From NCBI GenBank assembly GCA_021396245.1, contig WNYE01000078.1, positions 62,001 through 126,000 of the forward strand: DNA of 64,000 nt, read 5' to 3'. This DNA is from Sporothrix humicola (lineage: Eukaryota; Ascomycota; Sordariomycetes; Ophiostomatales; Ophiostomataceae). Made by a program: the position numbers and the translations under genes. The notes under the pieces were generated by a model that worked only from the letters and a program-made list of their open reading frames with translations, ran no database searches and was not told the DNA's origin. Position 1 is the first letter of the stretch; each line of letters starts with the position of its first letter. Positions 34,257 to 45,889 of the stretch are shown here, piece by piece.

Positions 34257-36035
34257 CTAAGCAGCTCCGCCAAGAGCATCCGGGTTGTGGCCGATGCGCC
34301 GCCAGCTCGAGCACAGGCCGATTAGCGTGGCCGTGCCGGCGCCGACAATCGACAGGCTGAACGCCAGCTGGATGCCGGCCATGTACGAGGCCAGCACGCC
34401 GTCCAAGTGGGCGCCGGCAAAGACGGTGCGCAGCTGCGTGTTGCCGGTGTTGATGACGATCTCGGGGTTGAGGTCGGGCGCGTAGACGGCGAGCTTCTTG
34501 ATGATGGTGTTGACAAAGGCGGACTGGGCGGCCGAGTCGTAAAAGGCGCCGCCGACGGTCTGGAAGCAGAGGACGATGGCGGTGGTGGCGGCCATGTCGT
34601 CGGCGGTGGTCTTGCTCTGGGCATAGATGATGGGCAGCTGGAAGGAGAAGCCGTAGCCGAGGCCGGCCAGGACCTGGAAGCCGATCCAGTGGCCCGAGTT
34701 GCTGCCGACCTTGAGAGTATAAAGCAGGCCCGAGGCGATGGTGGCCAGGACACCGCCAATGGTCATCATGGCTGCGACGCGGCCGGTCTTGGCCATCAGA
34801 ATACCCGACGAGATCGTGGCAATGGTGACGGCAATGATAATGGGCAGGTTGCGAACACCCGAGTTGGTCGGGCTGACGCCGTCGATGCTCTGGAAGTAGA
34901 CGGGCAGGAAGTACACAATCAGGAAATAACCACCGGCAAAGTTGAACGAGAAGAGCGACGACACCCACACGGAGCGCTGACGCAGCAGGCGGGGCGTCAT
35001 CATGGCGCGCTCGCCCTGGAAGACCTGCCAGCCGGCGAAAATGATGAGAATCACGCCGAAAGCAACCAAGACACCAATAACCGAGCCGCTGCTCCAAGCC
35101 TTGGTCTGACCGCCCCACTGGAGGCCGAGGATAAAGCAGATAATGGCGCCCATCAACAGGGCGGCGCCGAGAGGATCCGTGTGCCAGACCTTTTCGGACA
35201 GAGTGGCCGGCTTGGGACGCGAGGCCGTCGGCGTCTTGAAGAAGATGAGAAACAGCAGACCAGACACGGCACCGATAGGAAGGTTAATGTAGAAAGCCCA
35301 GCGCCAGGTGACGTGGTCGGCAAACGCGCCACCAATAAGGGGGGCAATAACCGAAGCAATACCATAGGCGGCACCCGTGATACTCGTCAGCAGAGGACGG
35401 GTCGTCGGGGGAGCAGAGAAACCAATGATAATGTAAGCACCAGACACGAGGCCCGACGCGCTCAGACCGGCAATGGCGCGGCCGACAATCAGAGCAGTCG
35501 CGTTCGGGGCCGCACCGCACAGGGCACTGCCGGCCTCGAACAGGACCAGAGCCACAAGGAAGGTCGTCTTGAGCGGGAAGTACTTGAACATCTTGCCCCA
35601 CGTCGACTGCGAGCCACCAACGCACATGAAATACGCCGCGCCGTACCACGAGACCTTGTCCAGACCGTGGAACTCGTCCGTGATCTTGGGAATCTCCGTG
35701 GCCACAATCGTCATGTCCATGGCAATCAGCAGCGTCGTCAGCACCAGGGCCACGACAATAAAGATCAGCTTGCTGCCTGTCGGGTAGGCATCGCCGTTCT
35801 CGTCGACAGCAACGCCGTCCTTGGTGGCCGGAGCCTTGTCAGCAGCGGCATCAGTCTTCTCGACGTCAATGCTGGTGGCATCGGCGCCAGACTCCTTCTT
35901 CTCGTCGTAGTCGGTCGTCTCGCCGCCGACCTGGTCCTCCTTGTTGACGTTGAGGTGGCTGTTGGCGACGGTGTTGTTTTCCTGGTCCGTCAGGGTGCCG
36001 GCCGGCGTCGGCACACGCGTGCTATCGCCACTCAT
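34257..36035 (-). CDS. DHA2-type MFS drug/proton antiporter (14 TMS)
   Basis: The protein is 592 residues from a single exon. An acidic hydrophilic N-tail of about 88 residues precedes helix 1 (KLIFIVVALVLTTLLIAMDM). Family features are DMTIVATEIPKI at the end of helix 1, the helix-4 region GRAIAGLSASGLVSGAY, and WRWAFYINLPIGAVSG in helix 6, typical of the fungal DHA2/multidrug exporters. The length fits 14 helices. Members expel toxic compounds or secondary metabolites across the plasma membrane; the substrate cannot be deduced and there is no biosynthetic cluster beside it. ATG 36035 is the first Met of the frame. Opposite-strand open frames of more than 500 codons over this gene are codon-bias shadows. 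Confidence 0.9.
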   Translation of the reverse strand: MSGDSTRVPTPAGTLTDQENNTVANSHLNVNKEDQVGGETTDYDEKKESGADATSIDVEKTDAAADKAPATKDGVAVDENGDAYPTGSKLIFIVVALVLTTLLIAMDMTIVATEIPKITDEFHGLDKVSWYGAAYFMCVGGSQSTWGKMFKYFPLKTTFLVALVLFEAGSALCGAAPNATALIVGRAIAGLSASGLVSGAYIIIGFSAPPTTRPLLTSITGAAYGIASVIAPLIGGAFADHVTWRWAFYINLPIGAVSGLLFLIFFKTPTASRPKPATLSEKVWHTDPLGAALLMGAIICFILGLQWGGQTKAWSSGSVIGVLVAFGVILIIFAGWQVFQGERAMMTPRLLRQRSVWVSSLFSFNFAGGYFLIVYFLPVYFQSIDGVSPTNSGVRNLPIIIAVTIATISSGILMAKTGRVAAMMTIGGVLATIASGLLYTLKVGSNSGHWIGFQVLAGLGYGFSFQLPIIYAQSKTTADDMAATTAIVLCFQTVGGAFYDSAAQSAFVNTIIKKLAVYAPDLNPEIVINTGNTQLRTVFAGAHLDGVLASYMAGIQLAFSLSIVGAGTATLIGLCSSWRRIGHNPDALGGAA

Positions 36036-39000
36036 GTTGAGGTCGGTAGTGGTGGTGATCGATTAAATTTGTCAGGGGTTGGTGTTGATGTTGACAAACA
36101 AATGTCAAGTCAGAATATTATGTCGTAGTGTTGGCAAGCAGTATGGCCAGCAGACTACTTGATCTGTCGGATTGGTTATTAAAGAGAGGAATGAAAAGAG
36201 AAGAGAGAAAGGACGGGATGGGACGGAACGTGTCGGTGGCTTGCATCGTGTTATTATATACACGCTGGGGTCCTTTTTTTCCTTCTTCTTACACGGCACT
36301 CTCCATATAGACAAACGGATCGCAATGTGGATCTCATTCTCACGTTTTTCTTCCTCCCGTTTTAACATTTTCTTTTTTTTCTTTTTTTCTTTCAACTTTC
36401 ACGACAGGGTCAAAACGGTAGCCAAAAGCAAACAATGGGCTAGGGACCCGGTCGGTATAACTCGAGCCCAGGCTGAAAGGGTCAAAGAAAAGATAGGAAC
36501 ATGAAAGAAATACGGAGGTAGAAATAAAAAGAAAGTCTTGTAAAGGATCGACCGTTCACGCTTACGGAGCACGCTTTGGGCAGTCGTCCGGTTCCAACTA
36601 CGTTCCGGGCTCCGACTCGGCCTGGGGAGATGAACAAGAAGGAAGACAAGTTCAACAAGAGGCTGACAAGACACTGACAAGCACCAAAATGCAAAACTTG
36701 GCTCACTTGGCAGAGGAAAATAAGCAATCATGTACGGGGTAGTGTGGTCTGCCGTCAGCACTTGGGGTTAAGGTCAGACGCAAAACGGGAACCGGGAAAC
36801 GGTCGTAAATACTCGAAACGGCCACGCAAGGAGATACGAAAATGCAGAGAAAAAGAGAAGGTAGACAAACGGGAGGGCAAAACGAGAAACATGCTCACTC
36901 CAGTGGAAAAGGAAGCCCGTCATAATGAATACAAAAAACAGAGGTACAGTCAACCGGCAGGCTAGTATGCGGATCCAATCATGAATCGTGCCGTATCGAT
37001 TTTTTTGCTTTACACGGCGTTAAATTATTAATGCTGTCCCTGTTCACTTTCACTTTTTCGTCTTTCTTATTCTTTTGTTCGCAATTCGCAGCAATTAACT
37101 TTGGCTCCGTTGGCCAATTGGTGCAGTTTCTTGCTGCTAGGTCTTACCTCCGCCGACACCACGGGCAGTCCGTGGGAGAGAAAGGAAGAAAAAAAGACTA
37201 TGGGACTAAAAAGACTATGGAGAACTATGGGGCCTCGTAGGGCAGAGCCGGGGATTGGAACGGGGGTGCAAACGGGCTGTGAAAGGGGAAAACAGGGAAA
37301 GGATTGGGAACAAAAGAGAAAAGAAGGAACGATGTTGGGCCGCGTATGACTGAGATTTTGTTCTTTTGCTGCTGATACAGTGGGGGCATTTGTCAGAAAG
37401 GGGAGAAACGTGAAAAAAGGACGCGAGAGCGAGCAGAAGAACAGCACATGTGGCTATGAAGCACACGAAGGATTTGTTCAATTGAGTTACGACGTCGAGA
37501 GAAAAATGAAAAGAAGAAAAATAAAATAAAACGGAACATGCAAGCAGCCTTCCGGCACACAATTTAGAGTTAACTCTTGGCGGCATGTAAAAAGACGGGA
37601 GTGAAAGAAAAAGAATTCAGTAAACGGGAGGACATATTACAGTCAAAAAAGTCGAAAAGTCATTGAAAATTTGGTGGAAAAGGCTTGAGGTGGAGTTAAG
37701 GCTCTGGAGTTTGGTAAGCCGATACTGGAGATTAGAGAACGCAACACGCACGCAAGGCGCGGTACGTCCGTCTGCGCGGCTGAAGGCCAAGAGGGTCCAG
37801 AAGGGCCACTGAAAAATGGTTCCCAAAAGGGCAATACGTAGCCCGTGCTGGGGACAGAAACTGGCACTAACACCGGTCCGCCGAGAGCACGGCGGAAGGT
37901 TCAAAGCGTTTGAAACGTCATCCACCCAAAAATGCGCGTATCAGACGATCGACGTTTATGTAAGGCGCAGTCGATAAGAAGGATCTAGGACAGCAAAAAC
38001 ACAAATCAAAGACGAAAAATCACAGGAAAAGGCCAGGAAAAAGGAAAACGGCACATCGACACGTATCACAGAAGCACAAAAACGGAGCAGAGTTGCATTC
38101 CAGGAGCCAGAGTCGCAATGGCCCCGTAAGGATGCAAAGAGTGAGAACGGAAAAAGGAAATATGTCGTAAGGGGATAACAAAACGGTGAGATGCAAATAG
38201 TAAACAGACTGTTGGTCGACATAAAATAAGGGCAAATTAGGCAAGTATGGGCGAGACAACGAGGAAACACGGCAGGCCTATTTTGTGCCGTGTGAAGCTG
38301 GGAACACAAAAAAGACAAAAATAAAGAAAGACAATCCACGCCAGCAAAAGGATAACCTGAAACGGACCGCAAGCTATGGAGCTGCTGCACATCTGCATCT
38401 GACGGACCATAGCCATCGGACCGCTGCTATTGGCCCACGTTCCACAACCCACAACAGTCGTTTGCACTAACAGTCTATCACACTCAATTTTCTGGCAGAT
38501 GCTGGCAGGCCAATTATGATTCATTTCGACGCCCGTATATCAGCTTACGTAGGACTTGCATTTTTACAGGGTATTCGCCCTACCAAATTACAAAAAGTTG
38601 GTCCAATTGCTGACTTTGCCTTTCGTATTTTCTAATCGAAGGATTCAGCTGTTGACGTGAACGTTTTGAGTTTCTCTAACTGCGGCCGTTGCGGGTGATG
38701 GTTCGCGAGAATCACCTTCTGGCAGACACGTTAATTAAGATTGTCCACTCTACTTCTTCGCAACTGAATGAAGATGTAATGTTGAAGAGCACAGATTATA
38801 GTTGATGCTGTACATGCATAAAATAGAGCACATGGCAGCATTGTTTGTCGTACATGCACGTGCTGTGCCACATAATTACTATGCATCGTTTGTTGACAAT
38901 TTTTCCTTCATGATATGCCTTTTCCTCGACGGATCCTTGTTATTGTCCGTATCGTAATATAATGCAAGCAATAGACAAAGTTGAAGTCACGTTTGAACAC

Positions 39001-41040
39001 AAGAATATATCGGGCAAATTAAGTTCGTCCGCCACGACATAATCATGTTTCTTGATGATCCTGTTGATTGGTAACCGTTTCGTGCTTGGCCTCCGACTTC
39101 AATGTAGATTTATTCGAGGTGGCCTATTACTACAGCCCACGCACGAAGGCCAATTTCTATCCATTTTGATTATATTGTTTACTTGGTTGAAGTCTAAGCA
39201 ATGCCTGTCGTTTTTTATTTGCATCATGTCGTGTATCACAGCAGAACCCGGGTGACGTGAAGCATACGAGTATATCCCGGCTTCTGCTCGTGCTCCGGGC
39301 TTTGCCAAATTCAACATCGACAAAAGCCACCATTTTATCGAAAGAATCGCCGTTTCGACACAATCGTTGTCCTCGTAGCCGTATTGAGCAGAATTACGTT
39401 TCATATTTTCCTCGGAATCTCATCACGCCAAAAGTTGTCCCGACTTCTGTCAGCACCGACAATAAATTCACGATATCGGCAGTGTGCGGCCATGTTCCCT
39501 CTCCGCTATCCGGAGAGTTCTGTGAACCGTATACATAATTTTCTGTGGTATTCTTGAAATATTTGATCATATTATCACATCATTTCGTAAGTCACCGTCC
39601 GACCGCCGAAGCCTACGGACGTATATTCAACATGAGGTGTAAACGCGTGCACGTGACTTCGCGTTTCATTTTCCAATCTTCCTGTCGCGAACACGGTCAA
39701 GGAGAGTCCCGGTTTCGACATCATACCATGCCAAAGACAGAAAAGACACACAAGTGACAGGACAAGCGCGAGATGAGGATCCCGAGCATAACGCATACGA
39801 AAGTCATGACACAGGCCTCTTCTCCGTTTTGACGTTTGACACTCTGTAGTATCTTTGTTATTTCAGACCGGCGTCGTGCCGGATGGGCTGCTAGCGAGCA
39901 AGTTTTCGGACTACGGGCCATTGATGTTTGCGATAGTCGAGCCGGCTGACGCGCCCATTCACGATTTTACGGGCGAACAGACATTTTGGCGGGATAGAAG
40001 ATATGTTCCGGAGCCTTTCCTCTACAAATACTGAGAGGCAGCCACATTCTTGAAGCAAAAAAGAAACGTGGTTCGGTGAATGACTGTTTCGGGTCCTGTG
40101 CCCAAGCGTGGGATCGGATGAGAGACGAGCAGATAGAGATGTAAATTGTGTGAACAGAGCGTGCAAATCTTTGTGGCTCAGGCCCCCAGGCAATTCACAT
40201 GTTCGAACCCTTGCGTCCCATAGCCAAGAAAGTCAATGGGCCGACCCAGAAAATCAAAAGGGGGCCGCATGCAAGATAAGATGGCTCTTGGGAAAGAAGA
40301 TCCAGATCTTTTTTTTCCCCTTTCACCGTTTCACCGTTTTTAATACGGCAGGATGACGGCAAAGACAACGGAGGATTTCTTCAGGTTGGCACCACCCACT
40401 GTTTTGGCGCCGGGATGGCACGCTATTTGGTAACTACCAGAGGGCTATTTACGGCTGGGCACCTCCACTGGCCGCCAGTGGCCACGCACCAAAGAACCCA
40501 GATGACAAAGATTCGGGCGGATGACTGTCCGTTTCTCCATAATTACCTGTTTTGGTAAGAAGACCAAGCCCTTTGTTCCGCCGCGCTCGGCGGAAAGAAC
40601 GATCCTTCTCACCAAAAATCAGCTGCTGCCATCTGTAGGGCGTCAGATGCGTGTAAGTGTGTCGCAATTCAATGCAATGCAATGCCTCGAACAGAAGGAT
40701 CCCTTGGGCCATTTGCACCCTTGTTGCTTTCTTTTTGTCTCTTTTTTACACTGCTGTAGTCCAATTCAATTCCAGATTCCAGATTTACGTTTCTGTTTCT
40801 CTTTTTATCTCGTATTTCTCACTTCCTTTGACGTTTATCATCGTCCGCCGAGAGCATGGCAGAACTCATTTCATGAAGCTTCATTCTCGTCCTCCGGAGA
40901 GATTTCCAATTGCACGAAGAGCCAGTACGGGACGCCGGCCATCTTTCTGTCCGAATACCGTGTTGTACACACTAGCCACACTTTCTCAGCCTCGTCTTTG
41001 AACTACATCTCATCGTACCTTCCCTCTTTATCCTCTCACA
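36036..41040. other. 5 kb spacer between DHA2 exporter and large Zn2Cys6 gene
   Basis: No supported gene. The left end holds the exporter promoter; the right end (about 40300-41040) is a pyrimidine-rich leader of the regulator gene. Between them are purine-rich minus-strand tracts, a small repeat of aagactatgg type around 37190-37235, an inverted repeat GGTGAT...ATCACC at 38694-38716, and a stretch (about 38500-40150) of more even base composition whose short frames resemble nothing I know. TACGGAGCA, a variant of the recurrent motif, is near 36564. Confidence 0.45.
36249..36262 (-). promoter_or_regulatory. TATA-like element of DHA2 exporter gene
   Basis: The minus strand reads GTATATAATAAC about 215-225 bp upstream of the exporter ATG. 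A plausible core promoter by sequence and position only. Confidence 0.35.
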
Positions 41041-44000
41041 ATGCCGCCGCGTCGCGCTCTTTCCTCGGACCAGAGCCCTGTCGCGGCTGCTCAGACAGGC
41101 AAGAGCCACCAAGCATCTACATCAACAGCTGCATCGGCCGCGGGGTCAATCACCGGTTCACCTCCTCCCACAGCCACCGACTCTCCGCCAGCAACACATG
41201 CCACCAAGCGCCGCAAGATTCGCAAGGGCACGCACAGCTGCTGGGCCTGCAAGCGCAAGAAGATCCGGTGTACGTTCTCGGCACCCGATGGCACACCCCT
41301 CGACCCCGACGAGATTGGTGACAGCGAGTCCTTTGCTGGCCTCGTTTGTGATGGCTGCCGTCGGCGAGGCACGCCCTGTGTGAGCCAGGACCTGCCCGAG
41401 ACGACGGCGTTGTCTGCCGCCGCCAACCACAGCCGGCATGTCGACGACCGGCTGGGCCGTATGGAAGCACTGGTAGAGATGCTCGTGAAGAACCAGCAGC
41501 AACAGCAGCAGCAAGATGAACGCCGGAGACAACAGTACCAGGCCATCAAGAACAGCACAGGCCGCGGCCCCAGCCATGGCTCACTATCCACACCGACGTC
41601 AACGACGTCCGCCAACTCGCCAACCTCGGAACGGTCTAGGCCAAATGCATCAGCGTCAAGACAAAATCGGCGGCAGATTGATGCCACGGATGATCTTTCA
41701 GATCGTGAGGAAGGCGGCCCGGACTCTCTTGGGCCCATGCGGCATGAACCGCCCGCTGTCCAGAGCCGTGACCTCGATGTACGCCTGCCACAGCCGGAGA
41801 CAATGGTCAGCATACGGGAATCTTACATCGCCGTCTCTCAGACGGGAATGACGACACCAACAGAGGCTGAAGAGCAACGTGCAAGGCCAACAACTTATAC
41901 GACCTGGTTTGGCCACGAGCGAGGAACCGGCATGGGCGATGAAGAACAGCCTGGTGCCGTACTGCCAAAAGTTGCCGGCCCAGCCACACCAGCATCAACG
42001 ACAAGCACAACAGCAACTCGTGTTGGAAGCGGCAGCCAAGCTGGTGCTGCTCTTTCAGAAGGGGATGCAGCTGAAGGTGGTGAAGCAGACTCTCAGCCGA
42101 CCATCGCATCCAAGGCTGGCGGTGACCGTACTGGTGCTTCAAACCAGCATGGCGTATGCCCACCACGACACATGAACAACCCCAACAACGATGCTCCCAA
42201 CACAACAACAAATCGAGCCATCCAGGTGGCAAGCCACATGCACGACGAATACGTCCGTCGATACAACACTCTTGCCGCCGCCTGGCCGTCTCCCGAAGAC
42301 CTGGCGCTGATTCTCGATGCCTTGGCCACGCCTGTGCGGTCCAGCCTCCACAAGGTCCTCGTGTACACCCCCTTCTCGGCTGTCCTTGCTGCCCAAACAC
42401 CGCCCGTCAGCCGCGAGTCAGCCAGCACCGTCTTGTTCTTGCCTCCCTTGGGCTCTCATCTTGTGCTCGTTGCCCAGAAGCTCCTTATGCTTGCCTCATT
42501 CTTGCAGCATCTTCACCCTCGGTTCGACCCAGCCCTGCGCAAGCTTCGTGTGCCTCATCGTGAACTGATGCAGCGGGCTGTCTGCGCCACAAACACTGTT
42601 GTCACAGGCAATGACAGCCTGATCGGCTCGCTTGAGGGTGTCCAGTGCCTTGTCATGCAAGGCGTCATCCAATCCAACCAGGGCAATCTGAGACGGGCAT
42701 GGCTGGCCTTTCGTCGTGCCATGACCATGGGCCAGTTGATGGGCTTGCAGAGAGGCTTCCCGGCGGCCACAATCAAGTCCATTGATCCTGGAACCCAGCA
42801 GCCCATTGTGCCCCAGTGTCTTTGGTTCCGAATTGTCTACGCCGACCGCTACCTGTCTCTGATGCTGGGTCTTCCGCAAGGTGCACCTGGTGACCCGGCC
42901 GTCCTTCACCCAGCATACGGTAAAGGCTCTCTCAAAGCGTTGTCATCCAACAACCCTCAAAAACAGTTCGACATCCCGCTACCACCCATTCCACCAAACC
43001 TCGAGGGTGATGAAGCCGGCACTGCCTCTTTTATTTCTCTCTACAAAGACTTGAGACGCATCGAAGAAGCTCATGCCGTCATCGTTGGCCGCATTATCGA
43101 GCGCAACGAGGCCTGGCGCGGCGAGGATGACGAAGGAAAGGGCTGTGGAGGCATGAATGACTGTGATGTCGACGATGGCTACAGTGACGTTACAAATGTA
43201 TTGTCTACCCAGGCCATTGATTTGGCCCTGCAGCGTGCCTCTCGGAACATGCCCGCACAGTGGTGGCTCACGCCCCAGATCAATGAGTGGGATGGCGATG
43301 GCACCGCTGTCTTCATGCAGACCCAGCGCCTGGTTGACCAACTGTTCCACTACCACTTGCTGACCCAGTTGCACCTACCATACATGCTTCGCCGGGGCAC
43401 CGACACGACAGCAAAATCGGCGGCCCTTGCCGTGGCAGAAGAAACAGCCGCCATGGCTGCCGAGGCCGCAAGAGCCTCCACCTCGGGTACCGTCACAGAT
43501 GAAACAGCAGCAGCTGCCACCTTGGACCGACCAACGGCACACCTCCTCCGTGGGAACAAAGAGGCAATTCCCACCACGGTCCCTCCCGGCTTCTCTCTTC
43601 CCAACGGCAATTCGGCCGCCAATGCTGCCGCCACGAACATGTGCGGCATGGGCGGCAGCGCCGGTAGTGTCGACAAGTACGCTTACAGCAAGATCACCTG
43701 CGTCAGTGCCAGCCGTGAAGTCTTGACGCGCTTCTTGTCTCTGCGCAGCTTCAAGCAAGTCACTTTCTTCTGCCGCTGCATTGACTTCTTTGCCTTGTTG
43801 GCCAGCATGACCCTGTGTCTGGCGCATCTCGACAGCCACCGCAACGAGCAGCAGCAGAACCAGATTGTGGCCAACGACTTCTTGGCCCACCAGCGTCTGA
43901 GTGACCGCGGAATGATGGAGCGTGTGCTCGAGAGCATGGACGAGATGGCGCGCCTCAACGAAGACGATGCACTGTCGGCCAAGAGTGCTGCCTTCCTCAG

Positions 44001-45204
44001 ACGCATGCTGGACGTGGAGTTAGATGCCTCGCTGGCTGTGGCTGCATCTCTGGGCTGCCAGGATGCCCAGGCAACCCTCGAGGCTCGGGCCAAGGATGCT
44101 CCTGAAGATCTCCGGGTCTGGGTGCCTTTCCTCGGTACCATCCGCATCAACAAGGAGGGCATTCTCAGAGTGAATGGCAACGAGTGCTCTCTGGTCCTGT
44201 CGTCTGAGGCTAAGAACAGCACTCCAGTCCAAAAACCAGCCGACGGTATCACCTGTGTCATTGCAGGGAACCAGGCCAATCAGCGGATGCAGCAAGAGCA
44301 GCAGATGCAACAGGAAATTCAGCAGCAGCAGGAGCAAGAGAAGCAACGGCAGGAACAGGAACGCCAACAGCAGCAGGAGCGGCAGCAGCAACAGCAGCAA
44401 CAATTTCAACAACAGTTCCAGATGCAGCAGCAACAACAGTCGCCATTCCTCCAGAACAACCCGCAGCTCAACTCCTTGGATTCTTTGTTGCCCGGCGTTG
44501 CACCCAACGCCAACTTCAACAACGACCTCATTGCCACCTATCCCAACTTCTCTGCCGGCGAGACGCCTGTTGTCAATCCTCTGACAGGTCTGGCCATGGT
44601 CCCCAGCTGGTCCAGTGTCGGTCCTCTGGGTAGCACGGGAGCTCAGCCACCTCTCCTGTTCCTGCCCAACAGTGATCCCCAGGCAAGCAACTACATGTTC
44701 TACACCAACAACAACCTGGGCGACAGTGCCAGCACGCCCACAATCCCGTCGACGACTCCCAGTGGCACTTTCATGCCATCAAGTGTCGCCACAGACGGAA
44801 GCAACAATGGCGGTGGCGGGTCGGCCGACGACTGGACCCTGCAAGGCGTCGACTTTGCCTTTTTCGAGAACCTCTTGATGCACGGCGGCCTCGGTGATTT
44901 GTCGTCGGGCCAGACAACGGCGACCAACGACGGAAGCAACAATGCCAACAACTCTGGCGGCAATGCCAGCCAGGCGAACGGTCAACAAAACAGCTCGTCG
45001 ACTGGCAAAGACACACCCATGCCAGATGTCATGACATCCAGTCGGTCTCCAGTGGAGCCCAAGACGTCAGGGCCCAAAGTGTCAGCGGCTGTCTCCGCCG
45101 AAGGGCAAAACGTTGAAAATGACACTGGAAATCCTGAAGACGACGATGGCGACAACATTCCCATCTCGGCCGAGCGTCGAGCAGGTCGCTGGCTGTGGCC
45201 ATAA
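41041..45204 (+). CDS. Large glutamine-rich Zn2Cys6 transcription factor
   Basis: The protein is 1387 residues from a single exon, unusually long for the class. The zinc cluster uses Cys67, 70, 77, 103, 106 and 113 (context HSCWACKRKKIRC). It has a 25-residue loop between the third and fourth cysteines, longer than the usual 5-12. Downstream are disordered Ser/Thr/Pro segments, a fungal-specific TF middle region (about 400-940, including GNLRRAWLAFRRAMTMGQLMGLQRG and YADRYLSLMLGLP) and a nearly pure Gln/Glu/Arg run at about 1083-1134. The C-terminus is Asn/Gly/Ser-rich. It is a nuclear regulator by family; its targets are unknown. Gln-rich tails commonly activate transcription. It is convergent with the SDR gene, about 690 bp apart. 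Confidence 0.92.
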   Translation: MPPRRALSSDQSPVAAAQTGKSHQASTSTAASAAGSITGSPPPTATDSPPATHATKRRKIRKGTHSCWACKRKKIRCTFSAPDGTPLDPDEIGDSESFAGLVCDGCRRRGTPCVSQDLPETTALSAAANHSRHVDDRLGRMEALVEMLVKNQQQQQQQDERRRQQYQAIKNSTGRGPSHGSLSTPTSTTSANSPTSERSRPNASASRQNRRQIDATDDLSDREEGGPDSLGPMRHEPPAVQSRDLDVRLPQPETMVSIRESYIAVSQTGMTTPTEAEEQRARPTTYTTWFGHERGTGMGDEEQPGAVLPKVAGPATPASTTSTTATRVGSGSQAGAALSEGDAAEGGEADSQPTIASKAGGDRTGASNQHGVCPPRHMNNPNNDAPNTTTNRAIQVASHMHDEYVRRYNTLAAAWPSPEDLALILDALATPVRSSLHKVLVYTPFSAVLAAQTPPVSRESASTVLFLPPLGSHLVLVAQKLLMLASFLQHLHPRFDPALRKLRVPHRELMQRAVCATNTVVTGNDSLIGSLEGVQCLVMQGVIQSNQGNLRRAWLAFRRAMTMGQLMGLQRGFPAATIKSIDPGTQQPIVPQCLWFRIVYADRYLSLMLGLPQGAPGDPAVLHPAYGKGSLKALSSNNPQKQFDIPLPPIPPNLEGDEAGTASFISLYKDLRRIEEAHAVIVGRIIERNEAWRGEDDEGKGCGGMNDCDVDDGYSDVTNVLSTQAIDLALQRASRNMPAQWWLTPQINEWDGDGTAVFMQTQRLVDQLFHYHLLTQLHLPYMLRRGTDTTAKSAALAVAEETAAMAAEAARASTSGTVTDETAAAATLDRPTAHLLRGNKEAIPTTVPPGFSLPNGNSAANAAATNMCGMGGSAGSVDKYAYSKITCVSASREVLTRFLSLRSFKQVTFFCRCIDFFALLASMTLCLAHLDSHRNEQQQNQIVANDFLAHQRLSDRGMMERVLESMDEMARLNEDDALSAKSAAFLRRMLDVELDASLAVAASLGCQDAQATLEARAKDAPEDLRVWVPFLGTIRINKEGILRVNGNECSLVLSSEAKNSTPVQKPADGITCVIAGNQANQRMQQEQQMQQEIQQQQEQEKQRQEQERQQQQERQQQQQQQFQQQFQMQQQQQSPFLQNNPQLNSLDSLLPGVAPNANFNNDLIATYPNFSAGETPVVNPLTGLAMVPSWSSVGPLGSTGAQPPLLFLPNSDPQASNYMFYTNNNLGDSASTPTIPSTTPSGTFMPSSVATDGSNNGGGGSADDWTLQGVDFAFFENLLMHGGLGDLSSGQTTATNDGSNNANNSGGNASQANGQQNSSSTGKDTPMPDVMTSSRSPVEPKTSGPKVSAAVSAEGQNVENDTGNPEDDDGDNIPISAERRAGRWLWP

Positions 45205-45889
45205 AGCATGTTGGACAAAACCCATCTTGTATTCTTAATTTTGTACATAACAGACGTAATGAAATGACAATCTCATGATATCCAACATCCAGATTTCCGG
45301 TAGCTGTTTCGAAAGTTGGTTTTGTGGAAATCGTTGAATCCAGTGTATGCTAAAAGTATGGTGATCAACATGATTCATTGCATTTAAAAGTATTTAAATT
45401 TAGTGCCGTGGCCTGGTGTTTATTCCCCGGTCGGTAGTCCGTAATTGCGGGGAGTTAGTTTTCCAGGGGCAGTTTTGGTGGTTGTATCGGCGCCATCATG
45501 ACCCAGTGTGCATTTGGGGTGCATTTTGGTCAGGAACTGCCCAGCTAGCCTGCATACGCAGACTGACAGGGTAACGAGTCATGGAGATATGCCGCAGAAT
45601 TGATTTTTCAAGTCCATGAGATATTTCGGAACAAGTATTCGCTGCAGCGCTTGTATTAATCTTTGAAAACGAGTCCAGCTATTATTTGAGACGTCTATTA
45701 TTTGAGACGTTTTGTGATGGACCACTTGCAAGAAAAAAAATTAGGAAAAAAGGGGGGAATACGAACAGTAACAATAACAAAGACGAAAATAAATCCATAA
45801 AGACTGTTTAAGCAAATTGCAAATTGTTTTGAAAATAGAGTCATGAAATAAAATGCTGCATAATGATTAATCTACTTTTTCCCCCCCGT
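45205..45889. other. Convergent spacer
   Basis: Between the large regulator (plus) and the SDR gene (minus). No gene. Two imperfect gtgcattttgg-type copies lie at 45508-45530, akin to the CCAAAAT repeats elsewhere, and a direct repeat TTATTTGAGACGT occurs around 45683-45710. Confidence 0.5.

Noticed and set aside
34407..36128. 573-codon plus-strand open frame over the DHA2 exporter
   Set aside because: It is the antisense shadow of a GC-biased gene. Its product is a charged low-complexity chain, while the minus-strand product is a textbook transporter.
38500..40150. Degenerate transposon
   Set aside because: Composition differs from the flanks and short frames occur, but I see no terminal repeats, target duplication or transposase/reverse-transcriptase motifs.
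40140..40235. TTCGAACCC resembling a tRNA T-loop / B box near 40200
   Set aside because: The flanking bases do not pair into a T stem, and no A box or acceptor stem lies at the right distance.
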